Shown here in pieces: positions 30,029-37,442 of a DNA stretch of 64,000 nucleotides. The notes below the pieces were generated by a model that was given only the letters and a program-made list of their open reading frames with translations, was not told the origin of the DNA and ran no database searches. The DNA lies in the NCBI RefSeq assembly GCF_014256275.1, contig NZ_JACCFE010000002.1, positions 6,336,001-6,400,000 of the forward strand. Reading direction: 5' to 3'. Origin of the DNA: Rhodococcus sp. 4CII. GTDB taxonomy: Bacteria > Actinomycetota > Actinomycetes > Mycobacteriales > Mycobacteriaceae. The translations under genes were made by a program, and so were the position numbers. How positions within the stretch are numbered: position 1 is the first letter of the stretch; each line of letters begins with the position of its first letter.

Positions 30029-30828
30029 GCCGGATACCCCTTCTCGGCCGCCTCGATGCGGTAGCGCTCCGCCCATTCCCGGGAGCGGCCGTCGCTCTGC
30101 CGTTTCAGGGGTGGCGGGGGCGCGAGGTCGGCGTCGAGGCCCAGTTCCACAAGCACTTTCGCCGTCGTGGCCTGCGGGTCCGCCACCAGGTCGGTGAAGC
30201 TGATCTCCAGAGGTGAGATGTCTTCGGCCGCGAACCAGTTGCGCCAGCGGAGTTCCTGGTCACGCAGAATCGCGGCGAGGTGCGCGATGCCTTCGGCGTT
30301 GTACTCGGCTCCGTCGTTCGGGGCGGGTGGGGTGGCGTCGTCGCGCCACACCTGCGTCTGCACGGCGCGCCACATGGACACCGCCTGTCCAACGAGGTCC
30401 GGCCGGAACACGTGGACGAACGTCGGGTCGGACCCGAACAGGTCGCCCAGCGCGGAGCGCAGACCGCTGCCGGTGCGATTCGGCAGTCCGGCAACGCGAT
30501 CGAGCAGTAGCGGGACCTGGTTCCACATCAGCTTGCCGCCCCACACGCCGTTGGGTGTGCGCCCGAGGCTGAGTAGTTGGTCGCGCCACTGTTCGGACGT
30601 CCGGGTGTCGACCGTTCCCGGTTCGAGCGGGGCGAGCCGCGAGAGCACCGCCTCGTCGGTGACCCCGTCGAACCACTGCCGCGGTTGCGGTGAGCGACTG
30701 GTGGACGGCAGGTACTGGAAGAATTCTTCGGGGTTGCCGGCCACGGTCGTGGCGCGCAGGGATTCGACGAGCAGGGTGCTGCCGCTGCGCTGAGACGCGC
30801 AAACGAGATACGAGCGTGGCTCCGACAT
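30025..30828 (-). CDS. stf0: Stf0-type sulfotransferase
   Basis: A 267-residue PAPS-dependent sulfotransferase of the Stf0 family. The 5'-phosphosulfate loop is SQRSGSTLL at residues 13-21. Further family stretches are WGGKLMWNQ, FVHVFRPDLVGQAVSMW, EISFTDLVADPQATTAKVL and the final REWAERYR. Mycobacterial Stf0 sulfates trehalose at position 2, the first step of sulfolipid-1. Trehalose is plausible here, but the final product is unknown and no polyketide or acyltransferase partner is adjacent. It heads the operon with cysD and cysNC. An apparent -10 box 7 bases before the ATG implies leaderless translation. Confidence 0.85.
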   Translation of the reverse strand: MSEPRSYLVCASQRSGSTLLVESLRATTVAGNPEEFFQYLPSTSRSPQPRQWFDGVTDEAVLSRLAPLEPGTVDTRTSEQWRDQLLSLGRTPNGVWGGKLMWNQVPLLLDRVAGLPNRTGSGLRSALGDLFGSDPTFVHVFRPDLVGQAVSMWRAVQTQVWRDDATPPAPNDGAEYNAEGIAHLAAILRDQELRWRNWFAAEDISPLEISFTDLVADPQATTAKVLVELGLDADLAPPPPLKRQSDGRSREWAERYRIEAAEKGYPA

Positions 30829-30835
30829 GCCGGAA

Positions 30836-30841
30836 ACTATA
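30836..30841 (-). promoter_or_regulatory. -10 element of the stf0-cysD-cysNC operon
   Basis: On the minus strand TATAGT stands 7 bases before the stf0 ATG at 30828, and no ribosome binding site lies between. This is the spacing of a leaderless actinobacterial promoter. Confidence 0.6.
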
Positions 30842-30872
30842 AACGCGGAATCGGGGGCAGCAATCGGAGCGA

Positions 30873-30903
30873 AATCAAATTATCGTGATCGAAACACTTG
30901 ATT
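30873..30903. promoter_or_regulatory. dyad in the AT-rich stf0 promoter region
   Basis: AATCAA (30873-30878) and TTGATT (30898-30903) form an inverted repeat with a 19-base spacer that includes the partial palindrome TCGTGATCGA. It lies about 35-65 bases upstream of the -10 box. The 247-base gap 30829-31075 is markedly AT-richer than its surroundings and contains no other gene. It is a candidate operator for an unknown regulator. Confidence 0.35.
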
Positions 30904-31075
30904 ATTCCGCGACATATGTATTCGTCGGACACGCGACGCGGCGTATTCCGATTCCGCAGTTCACGGCCGTTTTCCGGCAGTGGACCGGGGCGCCGATTCT
31001 CACCCGAGCAATGACGCTGCGGCGTGCGAACAAAGAATCAGGCTGATCGCAATGAGGTGCGAATATGGCGTTGTG

Positions 31076-31942
31076 TCAGCCCTTGCGGCAAATGAGGACC
31101 GGGCACCGCGCGTGGTGGATGAGGCTCTGGCTCGTCGAGCCCACGATCGAGGCGGTGAACGGGTTGCGCCCGTGACTGCCGACGGCGATCAACTGCGCCC
31201 CGAACGAGTACTCGAGGAGCACCTTCATCGGCCCACCGCGCTCGAGGCAGCGGGTGACCTCTACGTCGGGATACTTCTCACGCCACCCCGCGAGGCTCTC
31301 GGCGAGCCAGGCTTCCTCGTGCTGCACCAGATCCGACCAGTCGGTGAAACGTCGTTCCTCCGAATACCACGCCCCGAGCGTGGAGTGCTCGGCCCAGGTG
31401 TGGACCGCGACGAGGGGAACGCCGAAGAACGCCGCGAACTCGAACGCATGGGCAACGGCCATGTCGCTCAGTTCGCTTCCGTCCACCCCCACCACGACGG
31501 GACGGGTTCCGCTGACCTCGTGGCCCTGGATGCCGCGCCAGACGACGACCGGGCATTCGGCGCGATTCGACACCCGCACGACGTCGGAACCGGCGACCAC
31601 CGATTTCATCTCGCTCGTCGCCGCGGGTCCGAGTACCAGCATGCGGGCCGTCTTGGACAGTTCCACCAGCGCCTGGGCGGGAGGGCCGGGATGGGTGCTC
31701 CGCTCCACCTCGAGGTCTCGCTGCCCGTCGAGGACGGCCTTCTCGGCTGCGGCGAGTAACTCGTCGCCGTCCGGGGCGCCGTCGCCGCCGCGGGAGTTCG
31801 GATGCTTCGGTAGCACGTGCACGAGGCGAAGCGGTTCCTCGAACCGCCGCGCCGCGGATGCGGCCCACGCCGCTGCCTCCAACGCCCCGTCCGATCCGTC
31901 GATACCTGCCACGATGCCGCGTCGAATCCGTGCTGTGGTCAT
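31076..31942 (-). CDS. universal stress protein with two Usp domains
   Basis: A 288-residue tandem Usp protein. Domain 1 (about 8-145) begins GIVAGIDGSDGALEAAAW. Domain 2 (about 155-288) has VVVGVDGSELSDMAV and the ATP-binding signature G-2X-G-9X-G-S/T near the end (AVGSHGRNPFTASIVGSTSQ). The ATG at 31942 has GAGGTGAGGAG upstream. Tandem Usp proteins in mycobacteria bind ATP or cAMP and are often induced by hypoxia, NO and redox stress. The gene is divergent from sigL with 185 bases between. Confidence 0.9.
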   Translation of the reverse strand: MTTARIRRGIVAGIDGSDGALEAAAWAASAARRFEEPLRLVHVLPKHPNSRGGDGAPDGDELLAAAEKAVLDGQRDLEVERSTHPGPPAQALVELSKTARMLVLGPAATSEMKSVVAGSDVVRVSNRAECPVVVWRGIQGHEVSGTRPVVVGVDGSELSDMAVAHAFEFAAFFGVPLVAVHTWAEHSTLGAWYSEERRFTDWSDLVQHEEAWLAESLAGWREKYPDVEVTRCLERGGPMKVLLEYSFGAQLIAVGSHGRNPFTASIVGSTSQSLIHHARCPVLICRKG

Positions 31943-32077
31943 GGGGGTGCTCCTCACCTCCATTCCAGTCTGATCCAGGACGGCGGTGGCGCGCCAGAGG
32001 CAAATCGCCGACCGCGCGCGCGATGCGGTCGGCCGTTCCGGTGTCACCTGGGGATTCACCAGGTTCCGGCCGAACGG

Positions 32078-32105
32078 TGAACCGGAAGCACGGTTGTAGC
32101 GTGTG
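32078..32105 (+). promoter_or_regulatory. SigL-type promoter of sigL-rslA
   Basis: TGAACC (32078-32083), a 16-base spacer and CGTGTG (32100-32105), ending 22 bases before the sigL ATG. This matches, from memory, the SigL consensus in M. tuberculosis (TGAACC about 16 bases from CGTgt), indicating autoregulation. The same bipartite element recurs at 33956. Confidence 0.75.
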
Positions 32106-32127
32106 TACAGCTGGGAGGTGGTGACCG

Positions 32128-32634
32128 ATGCCGGATGCCCAGACGGAGCTCATGCATGCCCTGTACGAGGAGCATGCCCCCGCGGTATGGAGGTATGCCC
32201 TGAGGCTGACCGGCGACCGCGTCCGCGCCGAGGACATCGTGCAGGAAGTGCTGCTGCGAGCCTGGAAGCACCCGAACGTGCTCGACCAATCGGAATCGTC
32301 GGCCCGGGCCTGGCTGTTCACCGTCGCCCGGAATCTCGTGTTCGACGAGCACCGCAGCGCCCGCTCCCAGCGGGAAATCGGCATGAGCTCGACACCCGAA
32401 CGAGCCGCACCCGACAGTTCGGACGGTGCGCTCGACGCCTGGATGATGGGCGACGCGCTCGCCCGGCTGACCCCCGACCACCGTGCCGTCCTCGTCCTCG
32501 GCTACTACCGGGGAATGTCGACGCATCAGATCGCCGGCGAACTCGGGATCCCGGAAGGAACGGTGAAATCCCGCATGCATTACGGATTGCGGGCCCTTCG
32601 ATTGGCACTGCAGGAAATGGGGGTGACCCGATGA
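32128..32634 (+). CDS. sigL: ECF sigma factor SigL
   Basis: A 168-residue group IV sigma factor. Region 2 spans about 8-75 (LYEEHAPAVWRYALRLTGD, AEDIVQEVLLRAWKHP, ARAWLFTVARNLVFDEHRS). Region 4 spans about 108-165 (LTPDHRAVLVLGYYRGMSTHQIAGELGIPEGTVKSRMHYGLRALR, split by helix-turn-helix). The sequence and the following zinc anti-sigma gene match mycobacterial SigL/RslA. SigL there controls polyketide synthase and exported redox-protein genes. The ATG at 32128 has GGGAGGTGGTG upstream. The stop overlaps rslA (ATGA), so sigma and anti-sigma are coupled. Confidence 0.9.
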   Translation: MPDAQTELMHALYEEHAPAVWRYALRLTGDRVRAEDIVQEVLLRAWKHPNVLDQSESSARAWLFTVARNLVFDEHRSARSQREIGMSSTPERAAPDSSDGALDAWMMGDALARLTPDHRAVLVLGYYRGMSTHQIAGELGIPEGTVKSRMHYGLRALRLALQEMGVTR

Positions 32635-33389
32635 CGTTCGACGACTTCGAGTCGCACGAGGATCCCTACGCCCGATGGGACGCGGCGTACGTGCTGGGGG
32701 CGATGTCCGCCGGCGATCGGCGCGAATACGAGGCGCACCTCGCGCACTGCGCGGAGTGCTCGCAGGCCGTGTCGGAACTGGCGGGAATGCCGGGGTTGCT
32801 TGCGCTCATCACGCCCGAGGAGGCGTTCGGAACGCTGCCCGGGAACGAGGCACGCGAGGACGAGCAGGCGCCCGCACCCCGCGTGCTGACCCAACTGGTG
32901 GGCACGGTGCAGCGGAGCAGACGCCGCCGGCGGGCGGCCACCGCACTCGCTGCCGCTGCCGCCGTGGTGGCCGTCGCCGTCCCCGCCGCGGTGCTGGCGA
33001 CGCAGGACCGGCCCCCGGCCACGCCCGCGACAGCGATGCCTGCCCCGGACCGCGCGAACACCGTCGACGCGGTGTTCACACCCGTGGTTCCGACCGCGAT
33101 CACCGCGAGTGCCTCCGTCGCGTCGACGTCCTGGGGCACGGTGGTCTTCGTCGAATGCTCCTACAAGGAGACGTGGCCGGGCGACGATCGGTACGGCGCC
33201 GCCACCGAGGAGTACACCTTGACCGTCACCGATCGCACGGGAGCCGTGACGACCCTGGCGACCTGGACCGGTGAGGCCGGCCGCACGGTGCGGCCCACCG
33301 CCACCACCAGCCTGCCCGTCGACTCGATCGCGAGCATCGACGTGCGGTCCTCGGACGATCACCAGGTGCTGCTGACCGCGATGCTGTGA
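32631..33389 (+). CDS. rslA: zinc-associated anti-sigma factor of SigL
   Basis: A 252-residue transmembrane anti-sigma factor. The N-terminal cytoplasmic ZAS domain has the H-x3-C-x2-C motif (HLAHCAEC, about residues 37-44). One membrane helix follows a poly-Arg stretch at about 98-122. The extracytoplasmic domain (about 125-252) includes SWGTVVFVECSY and a beta-rich C-terminus. Oxidation of the zinc Cys pair releases SigL in the mycobacterial homologue. ATG at 32631 overlaps the sigL stop. Confidence 0.88.
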   Translation: MTFDDFESHEDPYARWDAAYVLGAMSAGDRREYEAHLAHCAECSQAVSELAGMPGLLALITPEEAFGTLPGNEAREDEQAPAPRVLTQLVGTVQRSRRRRRAATALAAAAAVVAVAVPAAVLATQDRPPATPATAMPAPDRANTVDAVFTPVVPTAITASASVASTSWGTVVFVECSYKETWPGDDRYGAATEEYTLTVTDRTGAVTTLATWTGEAGRTVRPTATTSLPVDSIASIDVRSSDDHQVLLTAML

Positions 33390-33420
33390 AAAATTGACGC
33401 TGTGAGAGTGGGCCACGGAC

Positions 33421-33455
33421 GGAGGAGCCCCGGCCGATGGGGCCGGGGCTCCTCC
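33421..33455. terminator. strong bidirectional hairpin after rslA
   Basis: A 15-base perfect stem (GGAGGAGCCCCGGCC and its complement) with the loop GATGG. It lies between the rslA stop (33389) and the stop of the convergent cupredoxin gene (33482). There is no T-tract. It should separate sigL-rslA transcription from the cupredoxin gene. Confidence 0.8.
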
Positions 33456-33481
33456 GATTCCGGAGCGGGTGCGGCAATCGG

Positions 33482-33886
33482 TCAGCCGACGACGAGGCCG
33501 GCGTGCATGTTCGGGTGATACGTGCAGTGGAACCCGTAGGTTCCCGGCGTCGACGGAACGGTGAGGGTGGCCGTCTCGCCGCCCTCGATCTCGACGTCGA
33601 ACGCACCCGCCACGTCCGAGGTCACGGTGTGTTCCGCGGTGTCGTCGTTGCGAACGGTGATCCGATCACCGGGCGACACCGTCGCGGGAACGGAAAACGC
33701 GAATCCCGCGATCACGATCTCGTCCGGTGCTGCGGCGGTTCCGGTCGCCGCCGCGGGCATGGTCATGGTCGTGGGCATGGTCGTGTCCGACGACGGGGTC
33801 GACGAGGCGCCGTCGTCGCTACAGGCGGCGAGTGCGCACACAGCGACGAACACCGACGCGAGGAAAGGTGCGGTGGAGGGTTTCAT
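33482..33886 (-). CDS. cupredoxin-domain lipoprotein
   Basis: A 134-residue exported copper protein. A signal with the lipobox LAAC (Cys about 22) is followed by a Ser/Thr/Met-rich linker and a plastocyanin-like beta-sandwich (about 55-134). Copper ligands are visible: His in AEHTVT, then Cys, His and Met in the C-terminal FHCTYHPNMH. It is a small type 1 copper protein tethered to the outer membrane leaflet, presumably an electron carrier or copper handler. The ATG at 33886 has GGAAGGAG upstream. Redox proteins are known SigL targets, and a SigL-like element overlaps its start region, but that match is imperfect. Confidence 0.85.
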   Translation of the reverse strand: MKPSTAPFLASVFVAVCALAACSDDGASSTPSSDTTMPTTMTMPAAATGTAAAPDEIVIAGFAFSVPATVSPGDRITVRNDDTAEHTVTSDVAGAFDVEIEGGETATLTVPSTPGTYGFHCTYHPNMHAGLVVG

Positions 33887-33955
33887 ACTCCTTCCACGGT
33901 TCGTCGCCGTGTTTCGTTCATCGTGATTGTTCCCGGAAAAATGTTCTGCCACCGG

Positions 33956-33983
33956 TGAACCCGACCGGTACGTCGTTCGTGTG
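33956..33983 (+). promoter_or_regulatory. second SigL-type promoter, driving the ThDP/KAS operon
   Basis: TGAACC (33956-33961), 16 bases, CGTGTG (33978-33983). Both hexamers and the spacing are identical to the element before sigL at 32078. It ends 59 bases upstream of the ATG at 34043. No other promoter-like sequence stands out in this gap. Confidence 0.7.
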
Positions 33984-34042
33984 TATATCCAGTGGGCGGC
34001 CGCAGGTCGCCCCGACCCGATCCACGACACGGGGGTCTGCCG

Positions 34043-35755
34043 ATGAATCCCACCTATCACGAGCCGCGGAAATCCCAGCAGAGCATGCGCGTCGCCGACT
34101 ACATCGTCGCGGCACTGGCCGCGGAGGGGGTGACCCACGTCTTCGGTGTGGGCGGCGCGAACATCGAGGACCTGTACGACGCGCTGCACCGTTCCCACGA
34201 CGTCGAGGGCGTCGTCGCCAAGCACGAATTCTCGGCGACGACGATGGCCGACGGGTATGCCCGGACTTCGAACCGAATCGGCGTCGTCGCGGCGACGTCC
34301 GGCGGGGGAGCACTCAATCTGGTAGCCGGGCTCGGTGAGTCCTTCGCCTCGCGGGTGCCGCTCCTCGCCCTGGTCGGCCAACCACCGACGATGCTGGAGG
34401 GGGCGGGCGCGTTCCAGGACACGAGTGGACTGGCGGGGTCGATCGACGCGTCCCGGTTGTTCGGCGAGGTGTCGCTGTACTGCGCGCGCGTCGAGTCGCC
34501 ACTCGACGCCCCGCGCCGGCTCGCCGAGGCGCTGGCAGCAGCACGTCGCGGGGGGCCGGCAGTATTGCTGTTGCCGAAGAACATTCAGCAAGCAGTCGGT
34601 GAATTTCACGTGCCGTCGCGTACGGTGTGGTCGGAACCATGCGCCGCCGCGACGGATGTCACGCGGCTCGCCGAGGCGCTCCGGGACGACTACGGCCGGA
34701 TCACGGTGATCGCCGGAGACGAAATCGCACGCGCAGACGCGCGCACCGAACTCGCCGCGCTCGCACACACACTCGGTGCGCGGGTGGCCGTCACTCCCGA
34801 CGCGAAGGACGTGATCGATCCCGCCGCGGCGGGGCGGCTCGGGGTGACCGGCGCGATGGGAAACCCGGATGTGATCGACGCGCTGCAGGATTCCGACGTC
34901 TGCCTGCTCGTCGGCACGCGACTGCCGGTGATGGCACGCGGCGGGCTCGACGCCGCACTGGAGAAGACACTGGTGTACAGCGTCGGGTCGGCGCAACCGT
35001 ATCTGCAGACGCGTCACCTGCCGACCCGTGATCTGCGGGCGACGCTGCGCAGGCTCGTCACGGAGATCGGCCCGCCGGCCTCGCCGGTACCCGTCGTGCC
35101 GGGCGAGCCGACGTCGATCGACGTACCACGATCGGACACGTCCGGCCTGCACTACACGGACGCGGTGCGGACGCTCGCCGGGGCATTGCCCGACGACGCC
35201 GACGTGTTCGCGGACGCAGGCAACACGGGTGCGGCTGTGGTGCATCACCTTCCGGTTCGGCCCGGAGGCCGGTTCGTCGTGGCACTGGGAATGGGCGGGA
35301 TGGGCTACACGTTCGGCGCGGCGATCGGGTCCGCGTTCTCCCGCGGCCGCCGCACTTTCGTGATCGCGGGCGACGGCGCGTTCTACGCGCACGGGCTCGA
35401 GATCCACACCGCGGTCGAGTACGACGTACCGGTCACGTTCGTCGTGTTCAACAACAACGCCCACGCGATGTGCCTGACACGCGAACAGGTGTATTTCGAG
35501 GGCACCTACACCTTCAGCCGGTTTCGCCCGGCCCACATCGCGGCGGGTGTCGGCGCCCTGTTTCCCGGGCTGCCCTCGCACACGGCCCACACTCGTGCCG
35601 CCCTGGCCGACGCTCTGCGGACCACGACGGAATCGGTGGGGCCTGCCGTCATCGAAGTCGTCTGCGATGCCGACGAGCTACCACCGTTCCTGCCGTTCCT
35701 GCCCGCCCGAGGCACCGCCGAGAGAACCGAAACCCGAGAAGGAGCACGCCGATGA
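34043..35755 (+). CDS. ThDP-dependent enzyme, acetolactate synthase/decarboxylase type
   Basis: A 570-residue thiamine diphosphate enzyme with all three domains. The Pyr domain carries the conserved Glu62 in AKHEFSATTMADGYAR. The central domain spans about 190-340. The PP domain has the ThDP/Mg motif GDGAFYAHGLEIHTAVEYDV ending in VFNNNA. The sequence is like acetolactate synthase large subunits and benzoylformate decarboxylases; no regulatory subunit or isoleucine/valine genes are nearby. It probably decarboxylates a 2-oxo acid and may ligate the aldehyde to another carbonyl. First gene of a four-gene operon behind a SigL-type promoter; its stop overlaps the next start (ATGA). ATG 34043 is preceded by GGGGGTC. 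Confidence 0.85.
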   Translation: MNPTYHEPRKSQQSMRVADYIVAALAAEGVTHVFGVGGANIEDLYDALHRSHDVEGVVAKHEFSATTMADGYARTSNRIGVVAATSGGGALNLVAGLGESFASRVPLLALVGQPPTMLEGAGAFQDTSGLAGSIDASRLFGEVSLYCARVESPLDAPRRLAEALAAARRGGPAVLLLPKNIQQAVGEFHVPSRTVWSEPCAAATDVTRLAEALRDDYGRITVIAGDEIARADARTELAALAHTLGARVAVTPDAKDVIDPAAAGRLGVTGAMGNPDVIDALQDSDVCLLVGTRLPVMARGGLDAALEKTLVYSVGSAQPYLQTRHLPTRDLRATLRRLVTEIGPPASPVPVVPGEPTSIDVPRSDTSGLHYTDAVRTLAGALPDDADVFADAGNTGAAVVHHLPVRPGGRFVVALGMGGMGYTFGAAIGSAFSRGRRTFVIAGDGAFYAHGLEIHTAVEYDVPVTFVVFNNNAHAMCLTREQVYFEGTYTFSRFRPAHIAAGVGALFPGLPSHTAHTRAALADALRTTTESVGPAVIEVVCDADELPPFLPFLPARGTAERTETREGARR

Positions 35756-36411
35756 CCGCCCACGAGATCGCAGCCCTGCCCGACCTTCCCGCCGACCTGC
35801 CCGGCCTCGTCCGCATCGAGACCTCCGACCGACACGCCACGACACCGATCATCATGGACATGCTCCGGTCGGTGTACCCCCACGACCAGGTGTTCGGAAA
35901 GTACTGCACCGTCAACGAATACATCGACTGCCCACCCGACGAGGTGTTCCGCTACCTCTCGGACACGCGCAGCCTGGAGGAGTGGACGTACAGCCTGCGG
36001 GGATTCACCCCCACCGACGAGGACGGGCTGTGGCTCGCGTACGACCGCCTCGGCGACTCGACCGAGATCTACACGCGCACCGTCGCTCACGCCGATGCGC
36101 GCACGGTCGACTATCACTGCGCCTGGGACCAGGGAAAGCACCTGTGGATGGTGTACCTGATGCGGGTGGTGGACGCCCGCACGGTACTCGACGTCGAGGG
36201 ATCGGTCGTGCTGTGGACGAACTGCCACCACCCGTTCTACGACGAGAATCCGTACCCCGAGACCGCGCCGGCGGACCGGGTGCCGTGGGTCGGCGATTTC
36301 TGGGACATGTTCGCCGCCGGACACCAACTCGAGATGAGCAACCTCAAGGCCATCTGCGAATACCGGTGGGCGAACAACCTGCCGGTGACCCCGAACTGGA
36401 TGGGTGAGTGA
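35752..36411 (+). CDS. SRPBCC (START-like) family protein
   Basis: A 219-residue protein with a helix-grip fold. The core NEYIDCPPDEVFRYLSDTRSLEEWTYSLRGF is the typical N-terminal beta-alpha region of polyketide cyclase/START-like proteins. Several His, Trp and Tyr residues line the later strands (YHCAWDQGKHLWMVYLMRV, NCHHPFYDENPYPE). Such proteins bind hydrophobic ligands or catalyse aromatisation and cyclisation. The C-terminal helix GHQLEMSNLKAICEYRW closes the cavity. ATG 35752 overlaps the ThDP gene stop and the stop overlaps the next start, so it is a dedicated component of the operon. Specific chemistry is unknown. Confidence 0.75.
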   Translation: MTAHEIAALPDLPADLPGLVRIETSDRHATTPIIMDMLRSVYPHDQVFGKYCTVNEYIDCPPDEVFRYLSDTRSLEEWTYSLRGFTPTDEDGLWLAYDRLGDSTEIYTRTVAHADARTVDYHCAWDQGKHLWMVYLMRVVDARTVLDVEGSVVLWTNCHHPFYDENPYPETAPADRVPWVGDFWDMFAAGHQLEMSNLKAICEYRWANNLPVTPNWMGE

Positions 36412-37442
36412 GCATGGACACCGTCAGCCTCATCGACATCGCCGGCTATCTGCCCGAGAACAGGGTGGGCGCCGACTATTTCGCCCAGTTCGCCGCCACC
36501 GACCGGTTGGCCGACAACATCATGTTCCGGGCGCCGAAGTTCCGCCACCACATCGCGAGCGACGAGAACGCCGTCGACATGGCCGAGCGTGCGGTCGCCC
36601 CGCTCACCGAACGGAACGGTGCCGAGCTGATCTCCAACGTCGACATCCTCATCACGCACACCCAGCTGCCCGACGTCCCGATCCTGGGCACCGGAGGCGA
36701 ACTGGCGCGCCGGATGGGCATCACCCCGGAGTGGGTGGTGGACCTGCACAACGGTGGCTGTGCGTCGTTCGTGTACATGATCAAACTGGCGCGTCAGATC
36801 ATGCAGACCAGCGACGCCTCGACGGCGCTGATCGTGTCGGTGCAGAACAGTGCGGGTCAGATCTTCACGCAATCCGAGGTGCGCACGCTGGCGCAGTCGG
36901 CGGTGCCGGGGGACGGCGCCGGTGCCTGCCTGCTCGTGAAGTCGGCCGCGGCGCCCGTACTCGGCCTCGAGTGCCGGACTTACCCCGAGTTCGCGGGGGA
37001 CATGACCGCCGCGGTCGATCCGCCCCGCAAATACTGGGAGACCGGAACCGGTCAACTGCACATCGGATTCACCGAATCGAAGATCGCGAAGGTGTTCGCC
37101 CGGGGAAACCGGCTCGTCCCCGAGGTGGCGATGGCGGTGTGCAAGCAGATCGGCATCGCCCCGGACGAGATCGACACCCTTGTGACCAACCAGCCCAACC
37201 GATTGTTCCTCCGCAACTGGCGTGACGCACTCGAACTCCCGGCGGAACGACACCCCGACACCTTCGACGAGTGCGGCAATCTGTTCGGCGCCGCGATCCC
37301 CGTGACGCTCGACATCGAGAACCGGGCAGGCCGGATCCCCAACGGATCGCTGGTCATGATGTCCGCGTTCGCGCACGCCGGCGATTTCGCCGGCGCCGGG
37401 GCGATCCGATGGGGCGCCGCCCCGGCCGGGGGTGTGCGATGA
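36408..37442 (+). CDS. KAS III-like ketosynthase/acyltransferase with altered active site
   Basis: A 344-residue thiolase-fold protein of the FabH type. The nucleophile Cys118 is in LHNGGCASFVYM. The Asn of the triad is kept (Asn291 in CGNLFGAAIP). The motif that normally reads HQAN is VTNQPNRLF, so the catalytic His is replaced by Asn261. Loss of this His should disable decarboxylative condensation, whereas acyl transfer from a Cys thioester may persist. The start is GTG 36408 (overlapping the previous stop) or ATG 36414. Its stop overlaps the aminotransferase start. Confidence 0.85.
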   Translation: MSMDTVSLIDIAGYLPENRVGADYFAQFAATDRLADNIMFRAPKFRHHIASDENAVDMAERAVAPLTERNGAELISNVDILITHTQLPDVPILGTGGELARRMGITPEWVVDLHNGGCASFVYMIKLARQIMQTSDASTALIVSVQNSAGQIFTQSEVRTLAQSAVPGDGAGACLLVKSAAAPVLGLECRTYPEFAGDMTAAVDPPRKYWETGTGQLHIGFTESKIAKVFARGNRLVPEVAMAVCKQIGIAPDEIDTLVTNQPNRLFLRNWRDALELPAERHPDTFDECGNLFGAAIPVTLDIENRAGRIPNGSLVMMSAFAHAGDFAGAGAIRWGAAPAGGVR

